This document shows, piece after piece, positions 7,122-14,283 of a DNA stretch of 14,283 bases. This DNA comes from DASPXK01 sp035637315 (GTDB lineage Bacteria > Chloroflexota > UBA6077 > JACCZL01), in assembly GCA_035637315.1 (NCBI GenBank), contig DASPXK010000023.1, forward strand, positions 1-14,283, in the 5' to 3' direction. The stretch's first letter is position 1. Each line of letters begins with the position of its first letter. The notes beneath the pieces are model-generated. The model was not told where the DNA came from, made no database searches, and saw only the letters and a program-made list of their open reading frames with translations. The position numbers and the translations under genes were made by a program.

Positions 7122-7149
7122 GTCGGCCCTCCCGCGCGAGCCGGCCGAC
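7122..7149 (+). other. Small hairpin between ATPase and permease genes
   Basis: GTCGGCC at 7122-7128 pairs perfectly with GGCCGAC at 7143-7149, and CTC/GAG can extend the stem inward. No T-run follows, so it is not a standard intrinsic terminator. It may be an RNA-stability or partial termination element in a shared transcript. Confidence 0.35.
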
Positions 7150-7168
7150 TAGAGACCGAGGGACTAGC

Positions 7169-8314
7169 ATGGACTTTGCCCCGCCGAGCGGACGCACACG
7201 TAGCCCCTGGCGGCTGGTCCTCGGCGGGGTCTTCGTCGTGTTCGGCGTGGTCGCGGCGGTCTATTTCGCGTTCAGGCTGCGCGAAGTCATCACCCTCGGC
7301 TTGGTAGCGCTGCTGCTCGCCGTCGGGCTTCAAGGCCCTGTTACTCGCCTCCACCGGCTGGGCGTCCCACGCCCGCTCGGGCTGCTGATCGTGTACGTCG
7401 GGGTGGTGCTCGGCCTCGTTCTAGCCGGCTGGCTACTGCTGCCTCCGGTCTTCCACGACCTGCGGGACCTCGCAATCCAGTCGCCGACCTACCTGCAGCA
7501 GGCGCAGGAGCAGCTCGACCGCTTCGGCGTGAAGCTCGACACGCCCGCCCTCGAGCAGCTCGAACAACGCGTGCTGACCGAGGTGACCAGCGATCCGGGC
7601 AGCTATGTCGGGCGCGCGGTCTCGATCTTGAATTTCACCTTTGGCGTGCTGGGCGGGCTGCTGACCGCGCTGCTGGTGTTGGTGTTGAGCATCTTCATCG
7701 TGACCGAAGGCCCAGCGTTCCGGGCCCATCTGCTCTCGCTGCTGCCGCCGGACAAGCAAGCCCAGTGGGCGGCGATAACCGACCGGATCGCGCTGAAGAT
7801 CCAGGGCTGGATGATCGGGACCGTCCTTCTTGGACTAAGCGTCGGCGGGATCATCGTGGTGAGCCTACTCCTGCTGCGGATGCCGTACGCCTTCTTGCTG
7901 GGCTTCATTGCCGGGTTGGGCGAGTTCATTCCGATGATCGGACCGATCATCTCGGCGGTGCCGGCAGTGACCATCGCCGCGTTTCACAGCTGGGGCCTGT
8001 TCTTGCTGGTGCTGGTCCTGTACATCGTGGTCCAGCAGGTTGAGAACTACGTATTGGTCCCGCGCATCATGGGCAGCGCGGTCGATCTGCCGGGCCTGGT
8101 CGTGCTGGTGGCGTTCCTGCTGGGAAGCGAGCTCGCCGGCGTGCTGGGAGCCATCCTGGCCACGCCGCTCGCCGCGGTCGTCCAAGTCCTGTGGCTCGAC
8201 TGGGCCGTACCGGCGATTCGAGGCCCCGACGGAGTCGGGGCGAGCCAACGGGCGGCTGGGGTCACCGAGAAGGCCGAGCGCACGCGCGCCGAGACGGCGG
8301 CCGGCCAGACCTAG
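7169..8314 (+). CDS. AI-2E family membrane permease
   Basis: 381 residues, the usual length of the family. Two pairs of membrane helices fill the N-terminal third (about 15-100). A soluble middle segment (about 100-155, YLQQAQEQLDRFG) follows, then several helices. The conserved signature is clear near residues 246-270 (GFIAGLGEFIPMIGP, then ISAVPAV). So is the C-terminal VQQVENYVLVPRIMG with DLPGLVVLVAFLLG, typical of AI-2E (TqsA/PerM/YdbI-type) proteins. Family members have been linked to export of autoinducer-2, to Na+/H+ antiport or to other small solutes; the substrate cannot be told here. The ATG at 7169 follows GAGGGAC. It lies 54 bp after the P-type ATPase on the same strand, probably cotranscribed, which would fit a joint role in ion handling. 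It ends 7 bp before the stop of the opposing gene. Confidence 0.9.
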   Translation: MDFAPPSGRTRSPWRLVLGGVFVVFGVVAAVYFAFRLREVITLGLVALLLAVGLQGPVTRLHRLGVPRPLGLLIVYVGVVLGLVLAGWLLLPPVFHDLRDLAIQSPTYLQQAQEQLDRFGVKLDTPALEQLEQRVLTEVTSDPGSYVGRAVSILNFTFGVLGGLLTALLVLVLSIFIVTEGPAFRAHLLSLLPPDKQAQWAAITDRIALKIQGWMIGTVLLGLSVGGIIVVSLLLLRMPYAFLLGFIAGLGEFIPMIGPIISAVPAVTIAAFHSWGLFLLVLVLYIVVQQVENYVLVPRIMGSAVDLPGLVVLVAFLLGSELAGVLGAILATPLAAVVQVLWLDWAVPAIRGPDGVGASQRAAGVTEKAERTRAETAAGQT

Positions 8315-8321
8315 GGCCAAG

Positions 8322-10397
8322 TCAGCGAGGCGGGAAGCTCGCGGCTGGCAGTCTCACCTCGTCTGGCGGGCCGTCCGCCCGCGCCACGCTGGCGCCGCCA
8401 TCAGTCACAAGCGCGATCGACCATTCGCCGCCCTGAGCCAGGGCCCTAATTGGCAAGCGGCCAGCATGCTGGACCGCCAGCTCGTCGGCGCGCCGAAGCT
8501 CCATGGCGGGCAGCGCGAGACGGGCGACGGCAAGAGCGGCGCCGCCCTGGGCTCCCCAGGAGACATCGACGAAGGAAGCGCTGACCGCGCTGCCAGGCCC
8601 AGGCGGCAGCCTCCAGTAAAGCTCCAGCTGCCTGCTGCCGTCGGTCGGATCCGGGCGCTGGACGACGCCCAGCAGCGCGCTGCCATCCGCGAAGCGGACC
8701 TCCCGCCAGTCCGGTACGCCAGCCAGCCAGTGAGCGTCCGGCCGGGGGCGAAGGCTCACGAGCCTGGCGTGGTCGTCGGTGCCCGGGCGTGGCACCGCCG
8801 CGATCCGCGCCGAAGGCCAGGCCAGCTCGGCGGGCGGCGTGGCCCCAGGCGGCAAGTAGTAGACGGTTTCACGCGCCAGAGGCAGAACGACTGTGCCTGG
8901 CGGAAGCGCACGAATCGCCAGCTCGTCTGCTAGCAGCGCCCCCAGGATCTTCGCGTCATCGGCCGCTTGGCCAGCACTCGGGAGGATCACCAGCTCGCGC
9001 GTGCCGACTCGAGCTGCCGCTTCGCTCGCCGCGTCCGCCACCGAGCGCCAGAATCGAAGCGTTGCTGCCGGCGCATTCGTCCGAGCCTCCGCGGCCCCGG
9101 CCGCGAACGGCTGTCGGCCTTCGGCCGTCAAGGTTGACTCGCCGCCCACGATCAATGCGAGCAGCGTGGCGAGCCCGACGCCGAGCGTCAGCGCGGCGCC
9201 CACGAGGCCGACTCGAGCCAGCCCGCCTGTCCGCCTTGCGGACTCCCCGCTTGGAGTGGCGGGCCCCCAGGCGCGCCTCGTGGCGGGCAGCGCCATCAGC
9301 ACGGCCGAGGCGGGCAGCAGAGCCCCGAGCGGCGGCACAAGCTCGCCTCGACTCAACGCAGCCAGGACCAGCAGAGGCACAACCACCCAAACGAGTGGGA
9401 GCAGCAGGACTCGCTCGCCGCGGGCGCCGGCGCGGGCGGCCAGGGCGGCGCCGAGCACGAAGACGAGGCTCGCACTCGCCAGCGCCAGGCTCTGGGCTTC
9501 CTCGAGCCAGGCCGCCAGAGGCGGCTCGGCTGCGGCTCGATAGCCGGCGATTGCCCACCAGAACAGTTGGAGCATGCCCAGTGGGTTGGCCTCGCTGGGC
9601 CGCAGCTCGCTGGCGGCCATCACCAGCGCCGAGCCACCGAGAGCCGCGAAGGAGAGAAACGCCGCGGCGATCAGCCCTGGTCTGAGGCGCGCCAGTCGCA
9701 GCGTGGCCGCGAACGGCAGCACGAATACCCAACCGCCCGGGTGGACCCGGACCAGCAAGGCGGCCAACATCCCAAGCGCGCATGCCCGAATGACGCCTCG
9801 CTCGCGGACCAGCTGGCTCGCCATCAGCAGCGCGGCGGCCGCGAGAACCCCGACCAGTCGGGGCGGCGCTGGATCGCGGCCTAGCGTCCATGCCCAGGGC
9901 GAGAGGGCCAGGAGAAGGGCCGCCAGCCCGCTCGCCGCCACGCCGAGGCTCGACCTGGCGGCGAAGTAGACCAGCACAGCCATGAGGCTGTCGAGCAGCC
10001 CCAGGGTCAACTGCCAGGTGATAGTCGGCTCGGGCAGGCTCAGCGCGGCCGCGTGGAGCTGAGTGGCCAGGCTCGCAGTCGAGCCATCCAGCAACGAGGC
10101 GCCCCAGGCTGGTGAGGCAGCCAGACGGCGGGCCTCGGCGAGCTCAGCTGCCTCGCGCGCCCCGAACGGGACCAGATCAGGCGCCCAGAGCCGCGGGGCG
10201 GCGGCGAGAACGAAAAGGGCGAGCGGAATAGCGGCCAGGAAGGCCGCCCTGAGGCGCTGCCGCCGCCGCTGGCCTACCGTCGTTGGCAGCGGGGTTGTGA
10301 TCGGCGGGTCGACGACGAGCCGAGGCGGTGGCTCGCGAGTGATGGCGGCCAGGTTGTTCCCCAGGGGCGCTCGGTCGGGCCCGCCTCGAGCGGGCAT
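8322..10397 (-). CDS. Large GT-C-like membrane protein lacking the usual acidic catalytic pair
   Basis: 691 residues. A Pro-rich cytoplasmic N-terminus (1-47) precedes a first membrane helix (about 51-68). Many Ala/Leu-rich helices follow to about residue 418, then a soluble, presumably external, C-terminal part of about 270 residues (YYLPPG, VRFADGSALLGV, LELYWRLPPG). The general plan resembles GT39/PMT-type glycosyltransferases. The first outer loop, where those enzymes carry an Asp-Glu pair (DExxY/DEA...), reads FGAREAAELAEARRLA at about 78-93. The arrangement is similar but the pair is lost, so transferase activity is doubtful. The ATG at 10397 has AGGA about 5 bases upstream. It follows the lipoprotein gene on the same strand, separated by a tandem repeat, and converges with the permease gene. 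It could be an inactive GT-C relative or a membrane scaffold for surface glycans. Confidence 0.8.
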   Translation of the reverse strand: MPARGGPDRAPLGNNLAAITREPPPRLVVDPPITTPLPTTVGQRRRQRLRAAFLAAIPLALFVLAAAPRLWAPDLVPFGAREAAELAEARRLAASPAWGASLLDGSTASLATQLHAAALSLPEPTITWQLTLGLLDSLMAVLVYFAARSSLGVAASGLAALLLALSPWAWTLGRDPAPPRLVGVLAAAALLMASQLVRERGVIRACALGMLAALLVRVHPGGWVFVLPFAATLRLARLRPGLIAAAFLSFAALGGSALVMAASELRPSEANPLGMLQLFWWAIAGYRAAAEPPLAAWLEEAQSLALASASLVFVLGAALAARAGARGERVLLLPLVWVVVPLLVLAALSRGELVPPLGALLPASAVLMALPATRRAWGPATPSGESARRTGGLARVGLVGAALTLGVGLATLLALIVGGESTLTAEGRQPFAAGAAEARTNAPAATLRFWRSVADAASEAAARVGTRELVILPSAGQAADDAKILGALLADELAIRALPPGTVVLPLARETVYYLPPGATPPAELAWPSARIAAVPRPGTDDHARLVSLRPRPDAHWLAGVPDWREVRFADGSALLGVVQRPDPTDGSRQLELYWRLPPGPGSAVSASFVDVSWGAQGGAALAVARLALPAMELRRADELAVQHAGRLPIRALAQGGEWSIALVTDGGASVARADGPPDEVRLPAASFPPR

Positions 10398-10446
10398 CGC
10401 ATCCTAACACGACCCCCGGGGCGCCCTCAATAGGGGGAGTGGCAAG

Positions 10447-10525
10447 CTCCCCTCTCCCGCGGCAGGGAGAGGGGCGGGGGGGTGAGGGCGTCTCCCGCGG
10501 CAGGGAGAGGGGCTAGGGGTGAGGG
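10447..10525 (+). repeat. Tandem pair of G/C-rich palindromic repeat units
   Basis: Unit A spans 10447-10488 (CTCCCCTCTCCCGC, GGCAGGGAGAGGGG, then CGGGGGGGTGAGGG). Unit B spans about 10490-10525 and repeats TCTCCCGCGGCAGGGAGAGGGG almost identically, then CTAGGGGTGAGGG. Each has a CTCTCCC...GGGAGAG hairpin. Unit B contains the stop codon (10513-10515) and final codons of the lipoprotein gene, so the repeat reaches into the coding region. Unit A lies between that stop and the downstream membrane-protein start and could act as a transcript-end or mRNA-stability structure. Confidence 0.75.
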
Positions 10526-10989
10526 TGGACCTGGATGCTGGTCGTGAGCGCGCCACCACCGGTTTGGCGGCCCTCGAAGCTCCAGGGCGGCAGCTCGACC
10601 GAAAGCGTGTACTCGCCAGGCTGGAGGTCTTGCGGCACGACCAGTGAGCGCTCGAGCATGGCGGCCTCATCCGGCTTGACGTTGACGCTGGCGACGTCGG
10701 CCTCGGCGACGGCCTGCTGGCCACGGCCAAGTAGTCTCATCCGGACCCTGGCACTGGCGAAGCGGGCGCTCTGATTGTTGAGGATCACCTTGACGGCGAC
10801 CCGCTCGCCAGGGTGGTAGCTATCCTGAAAATCGCTGACCAGGACCAGAAAATCGTCGCGCTCGAGTTGAAGGACGGGGCCTTCCGGAGTCTGAATGACG
10901 GTCGTCCCCCGCCCGCCGCAGGCCGACGCGACGGTCATCAGCCCGCTCGCCAGGATCCCAAAGGCCTCGCGCCGATCCACTCGCTTCAC
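10513..10989 (-). CDS. Small secreted lipoprotein with Tat-like signal, function unknown
   Basis: 158 residues from the GTG at 10989. The N-terminus is VDRREAFGILASGLMTVASACGG: twin arginines at 6-7, a short hydrophobic stretch and a lipobox-like end with C24, suggesting export and lipid attachment. The mature part (about 30-158) looks like one beta-rich Ig-like domain. It has FQDSYHPGERVAVKVILNN around 54-72 and LQPGEYTLSVELPPWSF towards the end, a pattern seen in domains that modulate or bind surface partners. No catalytic motif is seen. A longer frame to a GTG at 11064 exists, but that start lies in a hairpin loop and would put 25 residues before the signal. TATAAT at 11001-10996 would place transcription initiation at or near the GTG, so translation may be leaderless. 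The last codons (VHPHP, stop) are made by a repeat unit. Confidence 0.75.
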   Translation of the reverse strand: MKRVDRREAFGILASGLMTVASACGGRGTTVIQTPEGPVLQLERDDFLVLVSDFQDSYHPGERVAVKVILNNQSARFASARVRMRLLGRGQQAVAEADVASVNVKPDEAAMLERSLVVPQDLQPGEYTLSVELPPWSFEGRQTGGGALTTSIQVHPHP

Positions 10990-10995
10990 GGACGG

Positions 10996-11001
10996 ATTAT
11001 A
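10996..11001 (-). promoter_or_regulatory. Candidate -10 box of the lipoprotein gene
   Basis: A perfect TATAAT on the minus strand, rare in such GC-rich sequence, ends 6 bases before the GTG at 10989. No clear -35 element is visible. Transcription would begin about at the start codon. Confidence 0.45.
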
Positions 11002-11038
11002 GGTCCGACCTCCGACCTCGCCCCTGACCCTCGTTCGG

Positions 11039-11081
11039 TACCACGACCGTGAGGGAGCGGCCACTCCCTCACGTCGTGGTA
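11039..11081. terminator. Long intergenic hairpin after the GT39-like gene
   Basis: TACCACGACCGTGAGGGAG at 11039-11057 pairs with CTCCCTCACGTCGTGGTA at 11064-11081: 18 base pairs with one bulged C and a 6-base loop. It starts 12 bases after the stop of the minus-strand glycosyltransferase gene, where an end-of-transcript signal is expected. No T-run follows on the minus strand, so either it stops transcription in another way or it protects the 3' end. It is nearly symmetrical and could also be a protein-binding site upstream of the lipoprotein promoter. Confidence 0.6.
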
Positions 11082-11093
11082 TTGAAGGGGGGG

Positions 11094-12614
11094 TTAGGTC
11101 CGGCCCCGGACCCCCACGCGATAGACGCCGAAGCCTGGGCCGCGGCCGACGTCACCGAGCGGGGTAAGCGTGAACGTCCGCCCGAGCGAGGGGACCTTGT
11201 CACTCTGCAGCAGGGCCAGCCGCGGTGAGCGCTCGGCGAGCGCGTCGCCGATCGAGCTCGGGCGTGCATCCACGACGACGTACGGAATGTCGCCGGTCGC
11301 CAGCAGCAGCTCCATGCTCTTGTAAGCGCTGCCTGCCGCCATGTAGAAGACGCTGTCCAATCCGTAGTCGAGCAGCACGGTCTCGCCGGGCTCGCGATTG
11401 GCGACGACGGTCTGGTAGGCGGCGAATACGGCGTGGTTGGTGCGCTCGGTGGAACGCTCGTAACGCGCGAGTGGCAGCAGCGGGTAGGCCATCAGGATAG
11501 CCACACCGGCCAGCCCAAAGAAGCCGAGGGCTGGCGCCCACTGGGGCCAGCCCGCTTTCAGGGTGCGCCAGGCATCGCCCACCACTAGCCCCATGCCGGC
11601 ATAAACGAGCGGCAGGAGGGGCGTCAGATAGCGGCCGTTGAGCAACGGCTCGTACTTTGGGTTCAGGAGCGGGAGGACCAGCACGTACGGCAGCGTCGCG
11701 GCCATGGGCAGCCAGCGACCACGCCAGCCCGCCCAGGCGAGGCTGGCGATCCCCAGCGCCAGGTAGAGCAGCGGGAGCGGCGACGCCAGCGACTCGCCGA
11801 TAAAGCGCCGCTTCTCGATAGCCCCGCTCAGCACCCAGGACCCCCCGAGCGCCAGCCGGTCGAGATTCTCCGCGTAGCCGCTCGAGTCGTAGCCGACGTC
11901 CTCGCCGGTGTACTCGGCTGCGATCCGCTGGCCCGCGGCCAGAGATTGGCCGCCGGTCGCGACGTTGTAGACCACCACGTTGGCCGTCACGAGCAGGAAA
12001 GCCCCGAGCGCCAACACGCTCCAGCGCGTGCGAAGCAGCTCGGGCCGCTGCGCCAGGAAGAGGCCGACCGCGCCCGGCAGCAGAAGGGCGGCCGTGAGAT
12101 GGGTTTGGACGCCCAGACCCAGCATCGCGCCAGCGCCGACTAACGATAGTCGCGACACGCGAGCGAGGCAGGCAAAGCCAAGGGTGGTGAAGAGCGGCGT
12201 GGTCGAGTGTGACCAGCCGACGTGGCTGTTGACCAGGATGTGGGTCGCGTTGGCCGCCAGGAACCCAGCCGCGACCATTCCGCCCAGACGTCCGCCGAGC
12301 TCGCGTCCGAGCCACCACGTGGCGCCTACGCTGGCCACGCCGGCCACGAACGCGAGAAGGCGCGGCAGCCACGGGCTGAGCCCGAACAGCTCGAAGCCGG
12401 CGGCGAGCAGGTAGTTCCAGAGAGCGCCGATGTATGGGTCGACGTTGGTTAGCGGCGCGGCCTGCCCGCGGTAAATCTGGATCGCCAGTCGGGCTTCGAG
12501 CGTCTCGTCGGTAAACGTGGGGATCAACCACAGGTTTGGCCAGCGCACGATCGCCGCAGCCGCCATCGCGGCGCCCAGCCCGACGAGGTCCGCGGCCATC
12601 GCGTAGGCGCGCAC
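11094..12614 (-). CDS. GT39-like (dolichyl/undecaprenyl-phosphate sugar) membrane glycosyltransferase
   Basis: 506 residues if the GTG at 12614 is used; ATG at 12599 would give 501. It likely transfers a sugar from a polyprenyl-phosphate carrier to an acceptor outside the membrane. After the first helix (about 8-27) the outer loop has IPTFTDETLEARLAIQIYRG with D36-E37, the acidic pair of GT-C/GT39 enzymes. PLTNVDPYIGALWNYLLAAGFELFG follows, also typical. About ten further helices run to about residue 395 (WLPRLLAFVAGVASVGATWWLGREL, HILVNSHVGWSHSTTPLF). A C-terminal soluble part (about 400-506) includes EPGETVLLDYGLDSVFY. The start lies 10 bp after the lysA stop; AAGG upstream gives weak support for the GTG. 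The sugar and acceptor cannot be read from the sequence. It is probably cotranscribed with lysA without a shared pathway. Confidence 0.87.
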   Translation of the reverse strand: MRAYAMAADLVGLGAAMAAAAIVRWPNLWLIPTFTDETLEARLAIQIYRGQAAPLTNVDPYIGALWNYLLAAGFELFGLSPWLPRLLAFVAGVASVGATWWLGRELGGRLGGMVAAGFLAANATHILVNSHVGWSHSTTPLFTTLGFACLARVSRLSLVGAGAMLGLGVQTHLTAALLLPGAVGLFLAQRPELLRTRWSVLALGAFLLVTANVVVYNVATGGQSLAAGQRIAAEYTGEDVGYDSSGYAENLDRLALGGSWVLSGAIEKRRFIGESLASPLPLLYLALGIASLAWAGWRGRWLPMAATLPYVLVLPLLNPKYEPLLNGRYLTPLLPLVYAGMGLVVGDAWRTLKAGWPQWAPALGFFGLAGVAILMAYPLLPLARYERSTERTNHAVFAAYQTVVANREPGETVLLDYGLDSVFYMAAGSAYKSMELLLATGDIPYVVVDARPSSIGDALAERSPRLALLQSDKVPSLGRTFTLTPLGDVGRGPGFGVYRVGVRGRT

Positions 12615-12624
12615 GCGGTGCGCC

Positions 12625-13947
12625 TTACAGGAGCTCTTCGCCCAGGAGCAGCTCTTCGTACGTTTGGCGGCGGCGTATGACTCGCGCCTCGCCGTCGCCG
12701 ACCAGCACGACGGCGGGCTTGGGCGCCATGTTGTAGTTGCTGGCCATGACCAGGTTGTAAGCGCCCGAGGCCGGCAAGGCCAGCAAGTCACCTGGACGCA
12801 AGGTGGGTAGCTCCACGTCTTTGATCAGGACGTCGCCGGACTCGCAGTACTTGCCCGCGATGGTCACCGTCTCCTCTGCGGCCGCGTCGGCCCGGTTGGC
12901 GACGATCGCCTCGTAGCGTGCGCCGTAGAGGGCGGGTCGGATGTTGTCGGCCATCCCGCCGTCGACGGAAGCGTACACTCGAACGCCCGGGATCCGCTTG
13001 ATGCCGCCAACCGTGTAGAGCGCCACCCCGGCCTGCCCGACGATCGAGCGGCCGGGCTCGATGAAGACGCGCGGCTCGCCAAGCCCGCGGCGGGCAAGCT
13101 CGGCATGGACCGTCTCACCAACCGTCGTTCCCACCAGCTCGGTTGGTTGCGGATCGTCCTCCGGCGTGTAGGCGATGCCCCAGCCACCGCCCGGGCTGAA
13201 CTCGCGCAGCTGGACCCCGTGGCGGTCGCGCATGTCGGCCGCGAAGTCGAGGACGACTTTGATCGTCTCCTCGTAGGGCGCCAGCTGGAAGATCTGCGAG
13301 CCAACGTGGGCGTGAAAACCGAGCAGCTCCAGCGAGGGCGTGGCCAGCGCCTGTCGGACCGCCTCCTCGGCCTGCCCGGTCGAGATGGGGAAGCCGAACT
13401 TCGAGTCCAGGATGCCCGTCTTCCGATACTCGTGGGTGTGGGCGTCGATGCCCGGCGACAGGCGGAGCAGCGAGGGCGCTCGGACGTCCCGCTCCTGAGC
13501 GAGTCGTCCGAGCAGCTCCAGCTCGTGGAAGCTGTCGATTACGAAACGCCCGATGCCGTACTCGAGGGCCATCGCGAGCTCGTCGGCGCCCTTGTTGTTG
13601 CCGTGGAAGTAGACCTGCGCCATGGGAAAGCTGGCTCGGTGGGCCGCGAACAGCTCACCGCCAGACACGACGTCGAGCCCGAGCCCCTCCTGGTGGACGA
13701 TCTGCAACAGCATCGGGCTGGAGAACGCTTTGGAGGCGTAAAGAACAAGCGAGCTGGGATAGGCGGCCGCCAGCGCATCGCGGTATCCGCGACAGCGTGT
13801 TCGGACCGTCAGCTCGTCGTAGACGTAGAGCGGCGTCCCGAAGCGGCGCGCCAGCTCGACCGTGTCGCACCCGCCAATGATCAGGTGGCCCTGGTGGTCG
13901 ACCGCAGCGCCGAGCGGGAGGACTCCGGCCCGGGTCGCGACGCTCAT
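12625..13947 (-). CDS. lysA: Diaminopimelate decarboxylase
   Basis: 440 residues, normal length. A PLP enzyme that removes CO2 from meso-diaminopimelate to give lysine, the last step of lysine synthesis; cytoplasmic. The alanine-racemase-like barrel contains the PLP lysine K73 (LYASKAFSS), HGNNK (115-119), the HAHVGSQI motif (212-219), GGGWGIAY (253-260) and EPGR (297-300). The C-terminal beta domain has the active-site C368 in KYCESGDVL and the substrate-loop residues SGAYNLVMASNYN (394-406). The ATG at 13947 is chosen because it overlaps the stop of the upstream gene as ATGA, a common coupling arrangement; the frame extends 7 codons further up into that gene. Arginine decarboxylase and carboxynorspermidine decarboxylase are related folds, but CESGD and the overall length and motifs fit LysA best. 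Confidence 0.95.
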   Translation of the reverse strand: MSVATRAGVLPLGAAVDHQGHLIIGGCDTVELARRFGTPLYVYDELTVRTRCRGYRDALAAAYPSSLVLYASKAFSSPMLLQIVHQEGLGLDVVSGGELFAAHRASFPMAQVYFHGNNKGADELAMALEYGIGRFVIDSFHELELLGRLAQERDVRAPSLLRLSPGIDAHTHEYRKTGILDSKFGFPISTGQAEEAVRQALATPSLELLGFHAHVGSQIFQLAPYEETIKVVLDFAADMRDRHGVQLREFSPGGGWGIAYTPEDDPQPTELVGTTVGETVHAELARRGLGEPRVFIEPGRSIVGQAGVALYTVGGIKRIPGVRVYASVDGGMADNIRPALYGARYEAIVANRADAAAEETVTIAGKYCESGDVLIKDVELPTLRPGDLLALPASGAYNLVMASNYNMAPKPAVVLVGDGEARVIRRRQTYEELLLGEELL

Positions 13948-14283
13948 CGCTCTGGCACCACCGACCACTCTGGCGGCAGCTCGTAGCGCTCGATCCGATT
14001 GGTTGGGCGTGCGCCCTCCGTCACCCGCAGACGGCCCTTGCGCTTTATCTCTGAGTAGGTGTTCTGGATCTGAACGATGCGTTTGGCCCGCAGGTTGAAG
14101 ACCACCGCGCCGGCCCAGACGGGGCCGAGGCTCGCCTCGCGAGTGCGGTCATCGACCACCCGAAAGACCGGGACTTCCTCGCGCTTGCAGTAGTCAAGGG
14201 CGGCGTGGATCCAGTGCGGGTTGTTGGGGCTGTTGTGCTCGTCGAAGACGGCCAGCCCGCTCAGGACCCGCTCGCGCAGGTCG
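13944..14283 (-). CDS. Conserved-looking hypothetical protein, 5' end outside window
   Basis: The visible 112 residues are the C-terminal part of a protein that enters from the right edge. Reading runs from DLRERVLSGLAVFDEHNSPN past NPHWIHAALDYCKREEVPVF, VGPVWAG-like text (SLGPVWAGAVVFN) and IVQIQNTYSEIKRKGRLRV to ELPPEWSVVPER and the TGA at 13946-13944. An internal GTG at 14159 is not a likely start, because the frame stays open with good coding character to the window edge. The stop overlaps the lysA ATG (ATGA), so the two are translated together. I do not recognise the family. The soluble, mixed alpha/beta character and the absence of signal or membrane segments in the visible part suggest a cytoplasmic protein. 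Confidence 0.75.
   Translation of the reverse strand, partial: DLRERVLSGLAVFDEHNSPNNPHWIHAALDYCKREEVPVFRVVDDRTREASLGPVWAGAVVFNLRAKRIVQIQNTYSEIKRKGRLRVTEGARPTNRIERYELPPEWSVVPER

Noticed and set aside
8789..9685. A 298-residue plus-strand open frame inside the GT-C-like gene
   Set aside because: Composition is almost entirely Arg/Ala/Pro/Ser, with no hydrophobic core or motif; the minus-strand frame gives coherent membrane helices.
10447..10525. CRISPR-like repeats
   Set aside because: Two adjacent units without a unique spacer between them, and no cas genes; they are palindromic intergenic repeats.
13105..13986. A 293-residue plus-strand open frame opposite lysA
   Set aside because: lysA has all catalytic motifs on the minus strand; the plus frame shows no recognisable domain.

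Overview
The window is very GC-rich, densely coded bacterial DNA. It holds twelve protein-coding genes, two of them cut by the window edges. I see no rRNA, tRNA, CRISPR array, insertion sequence or phage gene. The character of the genes suggests a Chloroflexota-like (Thermomicrobia-type) or other high-GC, probably environmental bacterium. The hints are a secreted protein with the WxYFxxRGxxRTFGxPxSR...QFFQRQ type of repeat, a Rieske protein beside an ECF sigma factor, GT-C membrane proteins and palindromic G/C-rich intergenic repeats. This taxonomic call is inference from memory of such genomes.

Layout. The left edge carries speD (S-adenosylmethionine decarboxylase, minus strand, 3' end outside the window). 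A 455-bp divergent spacer with an inverted G/C-rich repeat follows, then a plus-strand secreted protein of unknown function (858-2297). Next comes a minus-strand set that reads, in transcription order: an extracytoplasmic cupredoxin with an LPxTG-like C-terminal anchor (4322-3657), an ECF sigma factor (3613-3044), and a Tat-anchored membrane protein with an outward-facing Rieske domain (3060-2326). The last two overlap by 17 bp. This is the most interesting part of the window: it looks like a sigma/anti-sigma pair in which the sensor would be an iron-sulfur Rieske domain, accompanied by a blue-copper protein.

Divergent from that set are a P2-like cation-transporting P-type ATPase with unusual M4/M6 ion-site sequences (4493-7114) and an AI-2E-family membrane permease (7169-8314). 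From 8322 to the right edge everything is on the minus strand. In transcription order it runs: a conserved hypothetical gene (5' end outside), lysA (diaminopimelate decarboxylase, ATGA overlap), a GT39-like glycosyltransferase, a strong hairpin, a small Tat/lipoprotein with a possible leaderless start, a tandem G/C-rich repeat, and a GT-C-like membrane protein that has lost the usual acidic pair.

Working together: speD and lysA are housekeeping amine/amino-acid genes. The ATPase and permease handle transport. The two GT-C proteins and the lipoprotein point to envelope or surface glycan work. The cupredoxin-ECF-Rieske set is a candidate redox-responsive transcription switch at the cell surface.
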